Below are positions 1 through 8,946 of a stretch of 64,000 nt of DNA, in pieces. The stretch covers positions 62,001 to 126,000 of the forward strand of contig JAVUPY010000052.1 of NCBI GenBank assembly GCA_032252755.1, given 5' to 3'. How positions within the stretch are numbered: position 1 is the stretch's first letter; each line of letters opens with the position of its first letter. Under the pieces are notes generated by a model. The model saw only the letters and a list, made by a program, of their open reading frames with translations. It was not told the origin of the DNA and did no database searches. This DNA comes from Terriglobia bacterium (lineage in GTDB: Bacteria; Acidobacteriota; Terriglobia; Terriglobales; Acidobacteriaceae). A program made the translations under genes and the position numbers.

Positions 1-276
1 AATGAAACGCTCGCCCTGTCAACAACCAGGAAGAAAACCCAAGCACCACAACCAGCGCCGCTCTCCGGCGCACAGCTTTGGCTTTCCAGGAGTTTGAAGG
101 CGTGAACTTTGGTTAAACCGTATCACAGGAGATGTGCGGTGACAATGAGGGAGAGTTACTAAAGACATGAGGAAATTGGACAATGGGAAAATTGGGCAAA
201 AATGACGAAGGACCGATAACAAATCTTCATTCGGAAATGGCACTCGGAAAGACGCTTCTGGCGAGGGGTGCGCGAA
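1..276. other. Left-edge non-coding stretch
   Basis: I see no convincing gene here. Short open frames exist on both strands but lack a ribosome-binding site and recognisable protein features. The stretch around 165-215 is AT-rich and purine-rich, with repeated GGAAATTGG/GGAAAATTGGG words. It vaguely resembles the AT-rich GACGATT repeats near 47.1, 48.8 and 59.1 kb. The region lies directly downstream of holB. Confidence 0.5.
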
Positions 277-1398
277 TCAGCCCTCTAGTGAGAGGGTTAG
301 GGAGTCCAGGGAGAGGGAGCGCAGCAAGTTGCGGCGCATTCCGGATTGAACATCGGAGATGCGGTCGGTGGCGGTGGTGATCCAGTCGAAACTGGCGGAT
401 TGCGCCAACTTCCGCAGCTCCGGTTCGATGTCCACGTTACGGAGCATATCCGGCGTGTTCGAGCGAAGGAAAAGCAGGTCTTCCAGCAGGCCATAAAGAG
501 CGGCTATCAGAGCATCGATCTTTTGTTTACCCTCGGCTCCGGCGCGATAGGCTTCGGTGGCCTTGAACAGCGCCGAGTGGTCGTTGGCGTCGATGGCGGT
601 CTTGAGCATAGTGAGGGCATCGTTGCGTGCGGCGAGATAGACGTTCAGGTCGAAGCTGCGGGCGCGCCCTATGGCGCCGCCGCTGAGCCGGGCTACCAGT
701 TGGCGCTGCTTCGCGTTCCAATCGGGGCGTTGTGAAAGGTCGTTTTCGATTTCGGCCAGAGGCAATGGCGCGAGATGCAGGGTCACGCAGCGCGAGCGGA
801 TGGTAGGGAGCAGCGAGGAGGCATTTTCGGCGAGGAGGAAGATCGTCGCAAATTCCGGCGGCTCTTCCAAGACTTTCAATAAGGCGTTAGCCGCCTCTTT
901 CATGAACGCCGAGTCGGTGAAGATGTAGACCTTGTGGCGTCCTTCGCTTGGCCGGAAATAGATGGAATGAATCAGGTGCCGGACCTGGTCGACCTTGATC
1001 ATCATCTGCGGCGGATCGGGCGGAATGATGAGCACGTCGGGGAAGGTCTGGACGAGGATTCTGGTTTCTTTCTTGTCAGTTTCTCGAAGGCTGTCGCGGA
1101 CCTCTACGGCTTCGGCGCAACGAGATTCGAGATCGTCGGCCTGAGCGATGCGAACGCAATTGGAGCACCTTCCGCAGAAATCAGGCAGGTCGTCGGCTGG
1201 AACCGCGGCGCTGAATAATCCGCCCGGTTCGGGGCGGTCGAGGCAGTTCATCGCCTTTGCAACCATTTGCGCGAGAGTGTATTTGCCCGAGCCTCGCGTG
1301 CCGGTGAGGATCACCGCATGCGGGAAGCGGTCGTGGGCGAGCATTTCGCGGAGGCGAAGGACGATGTCGGCGTTGCCGTGGAAATCGGAAAAGGGCAA
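277..1398 (-). CDS. holB: DNA polymerase III subunit delta prime
   Basis: This is the clamp-loader subunit that, with tau/gamma and delta, opens the sliding clamp for chromosome replication. The 373-residue protein has a Walker A motif, TGTRGSGKYT, at about residues 32-41. Cysteines at about 52, 75, 78 and 81 (CGRCSNC) form the family's zinc module. An SRC arginine-finger motif lies near residue 202. A C-terminal helical region completes the usual architecture. The start is a TTG (complement of 1396-1398) preceded by a GAGG five bases upstream. That GAGG lies in a palindromic repeat at 1404-1422. The gene follows tmk on the same strand, a common tmk-holB arrangement. The family call is firm; only the start codon is uncertain. 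Confidence 0.93.
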   Translation of the reverse strand: MPFSDFHGNADIVLRLREMLAHDRFPHAVILTGTRGSGKYTLAQMVAKAMNCLDRPEPGGLFSAAVPADDLPDFCGRCSNCVRIAQADDLESRCAEAVEVRDSLRETDKKETRILVQTFPDVLIIPPDPPQMMIKVDQVRHLIHSIYFRPSEGRHKVYIFTDSAFMKEAANALLKVLEEPPEFATIFLLAENASSLLPTIRSRCVTLHLAPLPLAEIENDLSQRPDWNAKQRQLVARLSGGAIGRARSFDLNVYLAARNDALTMLKTAIDANDHSALFKATEAYRAGAEGKQKIDALIAALYGLLEDLLFLRSNTPDMLRNVDIEPELRKLAQSASFDWITTATDRISDVQSGMRRNLLRSLSLDSLTLSLEG

Positions 1399-1403
1399 AT
1401 GGA

Positions 1404-1507
1404 CCTCAGGGGCTAAAGCCCCGTTTGCTTTTGGGTGATTCTCAATGCAGTCCTAGAGGCTTCTCCACCCGACCACATTCAAAGCGAAGCCTCAAGGCCG
1501 CTGAGGC
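1404..1507. repeat. Pair of inverted GC-rich palindromic repeats
   Basis: The gap between tmk and holB holds two related palindromes in opposite orientation. The first is GGGGCT-AA-AGCCCC at 1409-1422, preceded by CCTCA. The second is GCCTCA-N7-TGAGGC at 1489-1507. Read on the minus strand, the second shares a CCTCAGNGGC core with the first. They could be the ends of a small MITE-like element of about 105 bp. The CCTGAGG of the first copy lies where the holB ribosome-binding site is expected. Confidence 0.55.
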
Positions 1508-1604
1508 AGAATCATTCAAAGTATAGAGCATCATGGTAAAGATCATCGGGGCTGGCGAGGCCCCGGCTCTCGAACCGCCGCCGTCGGGGGGGCCAATCCG
1601 AGGT

Positions 1605-2285
1605 CTAGTCAAGGACGGGTTCGAGGAGGCGTTGGCGGACGGCCTGGACGATGCGGGTGTGGGTGATGTCGGCAGCGGGTCGGGCGTCGATGATGGCGAC
1701 CCGGTTGGGTTCGCGAGCGGCGATCTCGAGGTACTTCTCGTGGACTCGGGTGAAGAATGCGCGACTCTCGGTCTCGAAGCGATTCTCGTCGCCCTGCGAG
1801 ACACTTCCCTTCTGCTGCTGGTTGCGGCGGCGCGCACGATTGACGCTGGCGGAGACGTCGGAATCCATAAGAATCGTCAGATCAGGTTGAAGATTGCCGC
1901 AGAGGACGCGGTGGAGAGTGAGCACGGATTCGCTGCCGAGACCGCGTCCGGCGCCCTGGTAGGCTTCCGAGGAATCGGTAAAGCGGTCGCAGAGGACCCA
2001 GACGCCGCGGTCGAGCGCAGGGACAATGTTTTCCTGAATCTGTTGGGCGCGTGAGGCGAACATCAGGGCCAGTTCGGCGAGCGGGGCAAGTCCGCGGGTG
2101 CGCGAATCGAGGACGACGGAGCGAATGCGGTCACCAATGGCAGTCCCCCCGGGCTCGCGCGTCGTCATCACCTCGAGGCCTTCCTGCTGCTGGAGCACTT
2201 TTACGAGACGCTCCATCTGGGTGCTTTTGCCGCACCCATCGAGACCTTCAAAGGTGATGAACTTGCCACGTTTTCGGGGACTCAC
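1605..2285 (-). CDS. tmk: Thymidylate kinase
   Basis: The enzyme phosphorylates dTMP to dTDP with ATP, an essential step of dTTP synthesis in the cytoplasm. The 226-residue protein has the P-loop FEGLDGCGKST at residues 12-22 and the DRFTDSSEAYQGAGRGLG substrate/lid-side motif near residue 100, both typical of bacterial Tmk. Its length is normal for the family. It is followed by holB after a 206-base gap that holds inverted repeats. The assignment is secure. Confidence 0.95.
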   Translation of the reverse strand: MSPRKRGKFITFEGLDGCGKSTQMERLVKVLQQQEGLEVMTTREPGGTAIGDRIRSVVLDSRTRGLAPLAELALMFASRAQQIQENIVPALDRGVWVLCDRFTDSSEAYQGAGRGLGSESVLTLHRVLCGNLQPDLTILMDSDVSASVNRARRRNQQQKGSVSQGDENRFETESRAFFTRVHEKYLEIAAREPNRVAIIDARPAADITHTRIVQAVRQRLLEPVLD

Positions 2286-2424
2286 AGGTGAATTCTAGCA
2301 TTCGCTTTGCGGTCGCCGAAGCAGACGAAAGCACTGCGGGTCTTCGGCTCGCGGGCTGCGGCTGTGTTCGCAAGGACAGAACCGGGGCAGGTATTGTGCT
2401 ATTCTCCGCCGATTGGAGGTTCTT

Positions 2425-2679
2425 ATGCGGCTCGGCGATTATGTTGACGATTACTGCTCGCGGTGCAAGAGAACGACCGATCATTCGGTCGTGGCGTTGG
2501 TCGATGATCAACCCGCGAAGGTGTTGTGCCGCACGTGCAACAACGAGCACAAGTATCGCGGGAATCGAGGCAAGAAAGAGATGACGGCGCAGGAGGCTTT
2601 CCAGAAAGTCATGGCAAGCGTAACCGGGCAGATTGATGCGCTCACACCTGCGAAGCCGGGGCGAAAGAAGAAGAGCTAG
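2425..2679 (+). CDS. Small zinc-ribbon protein, function unknown
   Basis: This is an 84-residue basic protein. Two CxxC knuckles, YCSRC and CRTC, are separated by about 22 residues and would form a zinc ribbon. A lysine-rich tail (GRKKKS) follows. I place the start at the ATG at 2425 because a GGAGG lies five bases upstream. A TTG twelve bases earlier in the same frame overlaps that site and is less likely. It may bind nucleic acid or act as a structural ribbon, but no specific function can be assigned. It is divergent from tmk. Confidence 0.75.
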   Translation: MRLGDYVDDYCSRCKRTTDHSVVALVDDQPAKVLCRTCNNEHKYRGNRGKKEMTAQEAFQKVMASVTGQIDALTPAKPGRKKKS

Positions 2680-3011
2680 AGGAAGCAAGCTGCTGGCCCG
2701 CGAGCATTCACTCGATTCGTGAGTCACTAAGTTCAGCGCTGCACGATTTCCATTTCAGCTCCGGCAGAGTTTCTGCTCCGCCGACCGGGTGTTCGCAAAG
2801 ACTCTCGTGCCGCAGTCAAAATGCGCTTCTCCCCCGCCGCTGACGTTGAGTTGATCATCGAAGTGATCAAGAAACGAAGAAGGTCGCCTGAGTCACTGCA
2901 AGCGTGAGCCGCAGCCGACCAGTGTTTATCTCCTGCATTTTCACAGTTAACCAAAGAGCAGACAGCCACCCAATCGAAAATGCGGGACATCCTAAAAGAT
3001 GAGGTTACGAA
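2680..3011. other. Intergenic region, no gene seen
   Basis: About 330 bases lie between the zinc-ribbon gene and the pyruvate oxidase-like gene. Both strands have open frames, but none has a plausible start and ribosome-binding site. The last bases contain GATGAGG about eight bases before the ATG at 3012, which is the ribosome-binding site of the next gene. I cannot identify a clear promoter consensus. Confidence 0.4.
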
Positions 3012-4763
3012 ATGACAGCAGCAGACGTGTTGGTAGAAACACTCATCGACTGGGGTGTCGAATACATCTTTGGCCTTCCCGGAGACGGAATCAACGGAGT
3101 CTTTGAATCGCTTCGAACTCATGCCGACAAGATTCATTTTGTCCAGGTGAGACACGAAGAAGCTGCGGCATTCATGGCAACCGGCTACGCGAAGTTCACC
3201 GGAAAGCTTGGCTGTTGCATCGCCACCTCTGGCCCGGGGGGCATTCACCTGCTGAATGGACTATACGATGCAAAAATGGACGGCCAGCCGGTGCTTGCGA
3301 TTACTGGAATGGCTTTCCACGATTTGATCGGTACACACGGGCAGCAGGACGTGGAAATGGATAAGTTGTACATGGACGTCGCCATTTACAACGAGCGCGT
3401 CATGGGCCCAACGCACGTGAAAAACATCACTGAGATCGCCTGCCGCACAGCCACGGCATTCCGAGGCGTCGCGCACATCGCGTTTCCGAAGGACCTGCAG
3501 GATACGGAGGTCCACTGGAAGTCACAGAGTTCCGAGCGCAATGTCAAGAACCACGTTTCCACGGTGCACGCCTGCTCTCTGCCAGTGCCACCTGAAGGCA
3601 GCCTGCATCAAGCGGCGGAGTTGCTGAACAATGCAAAGAGAGTTTGCATCCTTGCTGGGCGAGGCGCGCTCCATGCAACCGACGAATTGGAGCAAACAGC
3701 GGAGATTCTCGGGGCGCCGATTGTCAAAGCCCTGCTCGGAAAGGCAGCCGTTCCCGATGACAGTCCGTATACAACCGGTGGGATCGGTCTGCTCGGAACC
3801 AAGCCCTCTGAGGAAGCCGTCAAGAACTGCGATCTGCTGTTCATGATCGGAACGGCATTTCCCTATATAGAATTTTTGCCCAAGCCTGGGCAGGCGAAGT
3901 CGGTACAGATCGAGTTGAATCCCGCACGTATCTCGCTGCGTTATCCGGCTGACGTCGGTTTGGTTGGCGATAGTCGCGAGACGTTGCGCCGCCTGATGCC
4001 TATGTTGAAGCGAAAGAAGGACCGCAGCTTCCTGAAGAAAGCACAAGACGGCATGCGCGAGTGGTGGCAGTACATGGAGAACCTCGGAACATCGGACCAC
4101 ATGCCGATGAAGCCGCAGGTTGTCGCATGGCACCTTGGCAAGCGGCTCCGAAATGATGCGATTGTGTGCTGCGACAGCGGAACGATTGCGACATGGTGGG
4201 CGCGGCAGATCCCCGTTAAACGCGGACAGATGCATAGCCTGTCGGGCAATCTCGCCACGATGGCTCCCGGGCTGCCATATGCAATTGCTGCCCAAATAGC
4301 GTATCCCGACCGACAGGTGATCGCGTTCGTGGGCGATGGCGGATTCAGCATGCTCGGGTTCGAGATGCTTACGGCGGTGAAGTACAACCTTCCCGTTAAG
4401 GTGGTTGTAATCAAGAACGACTACCTCGGGCAGATCAAGTGGGAGCAGATGGTGATGGAGGGCAATCCTGAATTCGGAGTCAAGCTGCAGCCGATGGACT
4501 TCAAGATGTTCGCGGCGGCATGCGGCGCGAGCAGCCTCCGGGTGGATAACCCTGCCGACATCGCTGACGCGTTAGACCATCTGCTGGAGAGTCCGGGCCC
4601 GGCACTACTGGAAGCAGTTGTGGATCCGCTCACGGCTCCTCTGCCACCGTCGATCAAGGCCAGCCAGGCGATCAAGTTTGCAGAGTCGCTCGCCCGGGGA
4701 GAACCGAAGGCGCGGAAGATCATGCAGGAAGCGTTTATGGATCGTGCCCGCGAGCTCGTTTAA
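3012..4763 (+). CDS. poxB: ThDP-dependent pyruvate oxidase/dehydrogenase-type enzyme
   Basis: This 583-residue protein has the three-domain layout of the pyruvate oxidase/acetolactate synthase family. The N-terminal pyrimidine-binding domain has the catalytic glutamate in RHEEAAAF. The central domain is Rossmann-like. The C-terminal domain carries the ThDP/Mg motif GDGGFSMLGFEM ending in IKND. By family knowledge PoxB-type members oxidise pyruvate to acetate and CO2 and pass electrons to quinone. The acetolactate synthase alternative is less likely because of the PoxB-like active-site loop and the absence of a regulatory-subunit gene. A FAD/Fe-S dehydrogenase gene follows after a 62-base gap with a strong hairpin, which suggests joint use of quinone-linked oxidation. 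The substrate is not proven by sequence. Confidence 0.8.
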   Translation: MTAADVLVETLIDWGVEYIFGLPGDGINGVFESLRTHADKIHFVQVRHEEAAAFMATGYAKFTGKLGCCIATSGPGGIHLLNGLYDAKMDGQPVLAITGMAFHDLIGTHGQQDVEMDKLYMDVAIYNERVMGPTHVKNITEIACRTATAFRGVAHIAFPKDLQDTEVHWKSQSSERNVKNHVSTVHACSLPVPPEGSLHQAAELLNNAKRVCILAGRGALHATDELEQTAEILGAPIVKALLGKAAVPDDSPYTTGGIGLLGTKPSEEAVKNCDLLFMIGTAFPYIEFLPKPGQAKSVQIELNPARISLRYPADVGLVGDSRETLRRLMPMLKRKKDRSFLKKAQDGMREWWQYMENLGTSDHMPMKPQVVAWHLGKRLRNDAIVCCDSGTIATWWARQIPVKRGQMHSLSGNLATMAPGLPYAIAAQIAYPDRQVIAFVGDGGFSMLGFEMLTAVKYNLPVKVVVIKNDYLGQIKWEQMVMEGNPEFGVKLQPMDFKMFAAACGASSLRVDNPADIADALDHLLESPGPALLEAVVDPLTAPLPPSIKASQAIKFAESLARGEPKARKIMQEAFMDRARELV

Positions 4764-4772
4764 TTGCATCCC

Positions 4773-4800
4773 GCCGATGCTGCCTCCCGGCAGCATCGGC
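4773..4800 (+). terminator. Strong intergenic hairpin
   Basis: There is a perfect 12-bp stem (GCCGATGCTGCC / GGCAGCATCGGC) with a TCCC loop, nine bases after the stop of the pyruvate oxidase-like gene. No T-run follows (CTTACC). It may therefore be an attenuator or an mRNA-stabilising hairpin rather than a full intrinsic terminator between two same-strand genes. Confidence 0.55.
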
Positions 4801-4825
4801 CTTACCTGCCCAGGAGAGCCCCGCC

Positions 4826-7800
4826 ATGAGTACACTTCGTATTCTTTCGCCCAACCTTGAGAAGCGCCATCATGCTCCTCGCGCCACCAAAGTTGACACT
4901 AAGGGATTGCAACATGAACTCGAAAAGAGCGTCGAAGGCGAAGTCCGTTTCGATCGTGCCAGCCTGGGGCTCTATGCGGTCGACGCTTCGAACTATCGTC
5001 AGGTACCGATCGGCGTTGTTGTGCCGAAGACGGTGGAAGACGTCGTCCAGACGGTTCGTGTCGCGCGAGAATTCGGTGCACCTATTCTCTCGAGAGGCGG
5101 CGGAACCAGCCTCGCCGGCCAGTGCTGCAATACGGCGATCGTTATGGACTGGAGCAAGTACGCGAACGAGATTCTAGAGATCGATCCGGTCCGGCGAATT
5201 GCGCGCGTCCATCCCGGCTGCGTGCTGGACAAGCTGCGAAAGGCTGCAAACGCTTACGGGCTGACGTTCGGTCCTGATCCAGCCACTCACGATCACTGCA
5301 CGCTCGGTGGAATGCTCGGCAATAACTCTTGCGGTGTTCACGCGCAAATGAATGGCGCAGTCTCGAACAACGTGGAATCGATGGAGGTTCTGCTCTATGA
5401 CGGAACTCGGATGAAAGTGGGGTGGATGACCGAGCAGGAGATGGATCGCGATATAGAGCGCGGCGGCAGGGTCGGTGAGATTCTTGCCGCGCTGAAGCGG
5501 CTGCGGATGCGTTACGAGAAACAAATACGCGACAAATATCCGCCAATTCCCCGCCGAATTTCCGGCTACAACCTTGACCAACTCATCCCTAATGCCGAAG
5601 GAAAGATCAATCTCGCGCGTGCCCTTGTCGGCTCCGAGTCAACCCTCGTGACGATTCTCGAAGCTGAACTCGAACTGATTCATAATCCGCCGTTTCAAAC
5701 TCTTGTCGTTCTCGGGTATCCGGACGTGTATCAGGCCGGCGATCACATTCCCGAGGTTCTCGAGTTCAAGCCCATGGGACTTGAGGGCATCGATCAAATG
5801 CTGATCGACAATATGAAAAAGAAGGGCATGCACACGAAGTACCTGAACAAGCTGCCGCCGGGTAAGGGCTTTCTCGTTGTCCAGTTCCCGGGCGAGACCC
5901 GAGAAGAAGCCGATTCGCGGGCACACGCGTTGATGGACAAATTGAAGCACAAACGAAATCCGCCGTCGATGAAGCTCTATGACGATCCCAAGGAGGAGAA
6001 GGCCGTCTGGGAGGTTCGCGAGTCCGGATTGGGTGCAACTGCATTCGTTCCGGGACAGCCCGCGTCCTGGCCTGGCTGGGAAGATGCTGCTATCCCGCCT
6101 GACCAGGTGGGCGATTACCTTCGGGATTTCTGCAAGCTCATGCAGAAGCATGGCTACAAGGCCGCGCTGTATGGACATTTTGGCCAAGGCTGCATCCATT
6201 GCCGCATTACGTTCGACCTGACGAGCAAGGCAGGGATCAAGAACTGGCGATCGTTTTTGACGCAGGCGGCGGAACTTGTCACGGGTTATGGCGGGTCGCT
6301 CTCTGGAGAGCACGGCGATGGGCAGGCGCGCGCCGAACTGCTTCCCATTATGTTCGGGAAGGAGATCATCAACGCCTTTAGAGAGTTCAAGACTATCTGG
6401 GATCCGGATTGGAAGATGAATCCCGGCAAGGTGGTGGATCCCTATCCGATCGATTCGAACCTCCGCCTCGGCGCGAATTACAACCCGTGGGAACCGAAGA
6501 CGCACTTCAAGTATCCCGAAGACGACGGCAGCTTCGCACATGCGACGCTGCGTTGCGTCGGAGTGGGCAAGTGTCGCCGGCACGAGTCCGATGTTCCGAA
6601 CAACCAGACGATGTGTCCGAGTTACATGGCAACACACGAGGAGCGGCACACGACTCGCGGGCGGGCGCACCTGCTTTGGGAAATGCTGCAGGGAGATCTC
6701 ATTAACAAAGGCTGGCGCGATGACAACGTCAAGGAAGCGCTCGACCTGTGTCTCTCGTGCAAAGGCTGCAAGGGCGACTGTCCCGTAAACGTGGACATGG
6801 CCACGTATAAGGCTGAGTTCCTCTCGCACTATTGGGAAGGCCGCGTTCGCCCGCGGTATGCATATGCTTTCGGCTGGATCGATAAATGGGCGCAGCTCGC
6901 TTCAATCTGGCCGGGCCTGGTAAACCTGGCTGCGACGACGCCTGGGGTTCGCGAACTGATGAAGTCGGCGGCGGGAATGGCACAGCAGCGTTCGATTCCC
7001 GAGTTTGCACCGGAGACTTTCAAGGCGTGGTTCCGGAAGCATTCCTCGCCCAAAACTCACGGGAACAAACGCGTCGTTCTCTTCCCTGACACATTCAACA
7101 ACTTCCTGCTGCCTCGCACAGCACGTGCAGCCGTGCACGTTCTCGAAGACGCCGGGTACGAGGTCCTGGTACCAATGCAGCACGTCTGCTGTGGAAGACC
7201 GCTGTACGACTACGGCTTCCTGGACATGGCGAAGGAGTATCTCGAAAGGATTTTCCGCGTGCTGATGCCCTATGTCAGCCAGGGAATACCGATCGTGGTA
7301 CTCGAACCGAGCTGCTGGTCGGTGTTGCGCGACGAAATCAACGGGATGTTCCCGGAACGCAAAGAAACGCACATGATCATGGAGAACACTTTCCTGCTGA
7401 GCGAGTTCCTGATCTCGAAGGCTCAGTACCGCCCACCACAGTTGCGTCTCAATGCGGTAATGCATGGACATTGTCACCACAAGGCCATCATCAAGGACAT
7501 GGAGCACGAGGAGAAACTGCTCAACCAGATGGGAATGGGACTCCGGACGCTCGCCGATGGCTGCTGCGGATTGGCTGGATCGTTCGGCTACGAAGAGGGT
7601 CACTACGAGGTTTCGAAAAAGATTGCTGAGCATGCACTGGTTCCCGCCGTGGAGAAATCTGGACTGAACGAAGTGATCATTGCAGATGGGTTCAGTTGCC
7701 GCGAGCAGGTGACGCAGATGACGGAGCGGCATGCGTTGCACATCGCGGAAGTGCTCGACCTGGGGCTACGGCATGGTCCGGGCGGCCCCGGAGGAGTGCT

Positions 7801-7975
7801 CCCTGAAGCCGAATTGATTCGGGAGCATACGGCGGCATTGCGGAAATCGAAGTTGGAAGCCGTAGCGGTGCTGGGCGGAGTCGCGACCACCGTGGCGGCG
7901 TTGACCGCTATCTTCAAGAACTCCAACGGGAATGGCCGGGCGCGCGACCTGCACCCGGTGGACAAGATCGACTGA
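4826..7975 (+). CDS. FAD-binding/Fe-S 2-hydroxyacid dehydrogenase, YdiJ type
   Basis: A 1049-residue fusion. The N-terminal half is a PCMH-type FAD domain (SRGGGTSLAGQCCN near residue 90) plus a GlcD-type FAD-oxidase C-terminal domain. Then come two cysteine clusters for Fe-S binding (CVGVGKCRR...CPSYMATHEE and CLSCKGCKGDCPV). The C-terminal half has two CCG-type domains (HVCCGRPLYD, HCHHK, DGCCGLAGSFGYE). This order and length match the YdiJ family. E. coli YdiJ is about 1018 residues and is known as a D-2-hydroxyglutarate dehydrogenase; D-lactate is another possible substrate. It would oxidise a D-2-hydroxyacid and feed electrons to the respiratory chain. A GGAG lies upstream of the ATG. 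The last 60 residues include a hydrophobic alanine/valine stretch that could associate with the membrane. Confidence 0.85.
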   Translation: MSTLRILSPNLEKRHHAPRATKVDTKGLQHELEKSVEGEVRFDRASLGLYAVDASNYRQVPIGVVVPKTVEDVVQTVRVAREFGAPILSRGGGTSLAGQCCNTAIVMDWSKYANEILEIDPVRRIARVHPGCVLDKLRKAANAYGLTFGPDPATHDHCTLGGMLGNNSCGVHAQMNGAVSNNVESMEVLLYDGTRMKVGWMTEQEMDRDIERGGRVGEILAALKRLRMRYEKQIRDKYPPIPRRISGYNLDQLIPNAEGKINLARALVGSESTLVTILEAELELIHNPPFQTLVVLGYPDVYQAGDHIPEVLEFKPMGLEGIDQMLIDNMKKKGMHTKYLNKLPPGKGFLVVQFPGETREEADSRAHALMDKLKHKRNPPSMKLYDDPKEEKAVWEVRESGLGATAFVPGQPASWPGWEDAAIPPDQVGDYLRDFCKLMQKHGYKAALYGHFGQGCIHCRITFDLTSKAGIKNWRSFLTQAAELVTGYGGSLSGEHGDGQARAELLPIMFGKEIINAFREFKTIWDPDWKMNPGKVVDPYPIDSNLRLGANYNPWEPKTHFKYPEDDGSFAHATLRCVGVGKCRRHESDVPNNQTMCPSYMATHEERHTTRGRAHLLWEMLQGDLINKGWRDDNVKEALDLCLSCKGCKGDCPVNVDMATYKAEFLSHYWEGRVRPRYAYAFGWIDKWAQLASIWPGLVNLAATTPGVRELMKSAAGMAQQRSIPEFAPETFKAWFRKHSSPKTHGNKRVVLFPDTFNNFLLPRTARAAVHVLEDAGYEVLVPMQHVCCGRPLYDYGFLDMAKEYLERIFRVLMPYVSQGIPIVVLEPSCWSVLRDEINGMFPERKETHMIMENTFLLSEFLISKAQYRPPQLRLNAVMHGHCHHKAIIKDMEHEEKLLNQMGMGLRTLADGCCGLAGSFGYEEGHYEVSKKIAEHALVPAVEKSGLNEVIIADGFSCREQVTQMTERHALHIAEVLDLGLRHGPGGPGGVLPEAELIREHTAALRKSKLEAVAVLGGVATTVAALTAIFKNSNGNGRARDLHPVDKID

Positions 7976-8084
7976 CGACTGCTTGCGGAGAATTGCTGGC
8001 GTCTCGTCCGCGTGAATGGAAAACGATCTCAGTATCCCGTAAACTTCGACGGGAGCACCGAGATCCAGCACGACGAGGGCGAGC

Positions 8085-8579
8085 GTGGCGGAAATCCGTT
8101 CTGACGAAAATTCCAAGCGCAAGCCGGCGACACCGCACCATTTATCCCTGCAGGAAACCAGGAAGCTGGAAGTTGACGCCGGAATTGTCTGGAAAACCGG
8201 CATTGCCAGCGTGGTAGTGATCGCCGCGAATGTGATCGGAAGTTACGCGCTGACGCGCGGCTTGCGAAATGTGGGCGTCATCGAGAGTTGGTCGCCCGTA
8301 CCGTACATAAGAGCGTTCGCGAATCCATGGGTGTTGGCGGGTGTCATCTTCATGGTTGGCTGGCTGGTCTCACGACTGGCCCTGCTCAGTTGGGCTGACC
8401 TGAGCTATGTCCTTCCTGTAACTGCTCTTTCGTATGTTCTTAGCGCCATCACCGGGGCCGTGTATTTGAAAGAGAAGGTCACTTATCTGCACTGGGTTGG
8501 GATTTCGCTGATCGCGTTGGGAGTCGCGCTGGTCGCACTCACGCCTCCGGAAACGCTTAAGGAGAACGAAAAAGAATGA
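8085..8579 (+). CDS. Half-size EamA/DMT-type membrane protein (first of three)
   Basis: This 164-residue protein has a polar N-terminus of about 40 residues and four hydrophobic segments. It ends in the EamA-repeat signature YLKEKVTYLHWVGISLIALG. It is one EamA repeat, half the usual ten-helix DMT transporter, as in SMR- or ArnE/ArnF-like proteins that work as dimers. Its stop overlaps the start of the next EamA-like gene by four bases (ATGA), so the two are probably co-translated and may heterodimerise. The substrate is unknown. Confidence 0.75.
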   Translation: MAEIRSDENSKRKPATPHHLSLQETRKLEVDAGIVWKTGIASVVVIAANVIGSYALTRGLRNVGVIESWSPVPYIRAFANPWVLAGVIFMVGWLVSRLALLSWADLSYVLPVTALSYVLSAITGAVYLKEKVTYLHWVGISLIALGVALVALTPPETLKENEKE

Positions 8580-8938
8580 TTCCCCTGCTCGTGGCACTGG
8601 TGGTGATACCGGGCACAATTGGCGACTTGATGAATAGCGCCGGGATGAAGCGCCAGGGAGAGATCACCGACTGGAGTTTCCGCGGCTTGCTGCGGGTGGC
8701 CCGGAGCCTGCTGAACAACTTCTACATTATGGCGGGCATCCCGGCGATGGCAGTGTCGTTCTTTGCACTGATGGCATTGCTCTCGACCAGCGCTATGAGT
8801 TTCGCAGTTCCTATTACCGCCAGCAGCTACATCCTGGAGACTGCCCTGGCTAAGTACCTTCTGCATGAAGACGTCGAGTGGCATCGCTGGGCTGGAGCAA
8901 GCCTGGTAGCCATCGGAGTTGCACTGCTGGCCATCTAA
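8576..8938 (+). CDS. Half-size EamA/DMT-type membrane protein (second of three)
   Basis: This 120-residue protein has four predicted membrane helices and ends with an EamA-repeat motif, LHEDVEWHRWAGASLVAIG, parallel to that of the upstream gene. The start overlaps the preceding stop by four bases. With the upstream gene it looks like a two-subunit small DMT transporter. Conserved glycines and the acidic-aromatic loop before the last helix support a real protein. The substrate is not inferable. Confidence 0.75.
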   Translation: MIPLLVALVVIPGTIGDLMNSAGMKRQGEITDWSFRGLLRVARSLLNNFYIMAGIPAMAVSFFALMALLSTSAMSFAVPITASSYILETALAKYLLHEDVEWHRWAGASLVAIGVALLAI

Positions 8939-8946
8939 AGAAACTC

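Noticed and set aside
8878-8946. GTG start at 8878 for the full-length DMT transporter
   Set aside because: It would overlap the upstream gene by 60 bases and add a hydrophilic N-terminus before the first helix.
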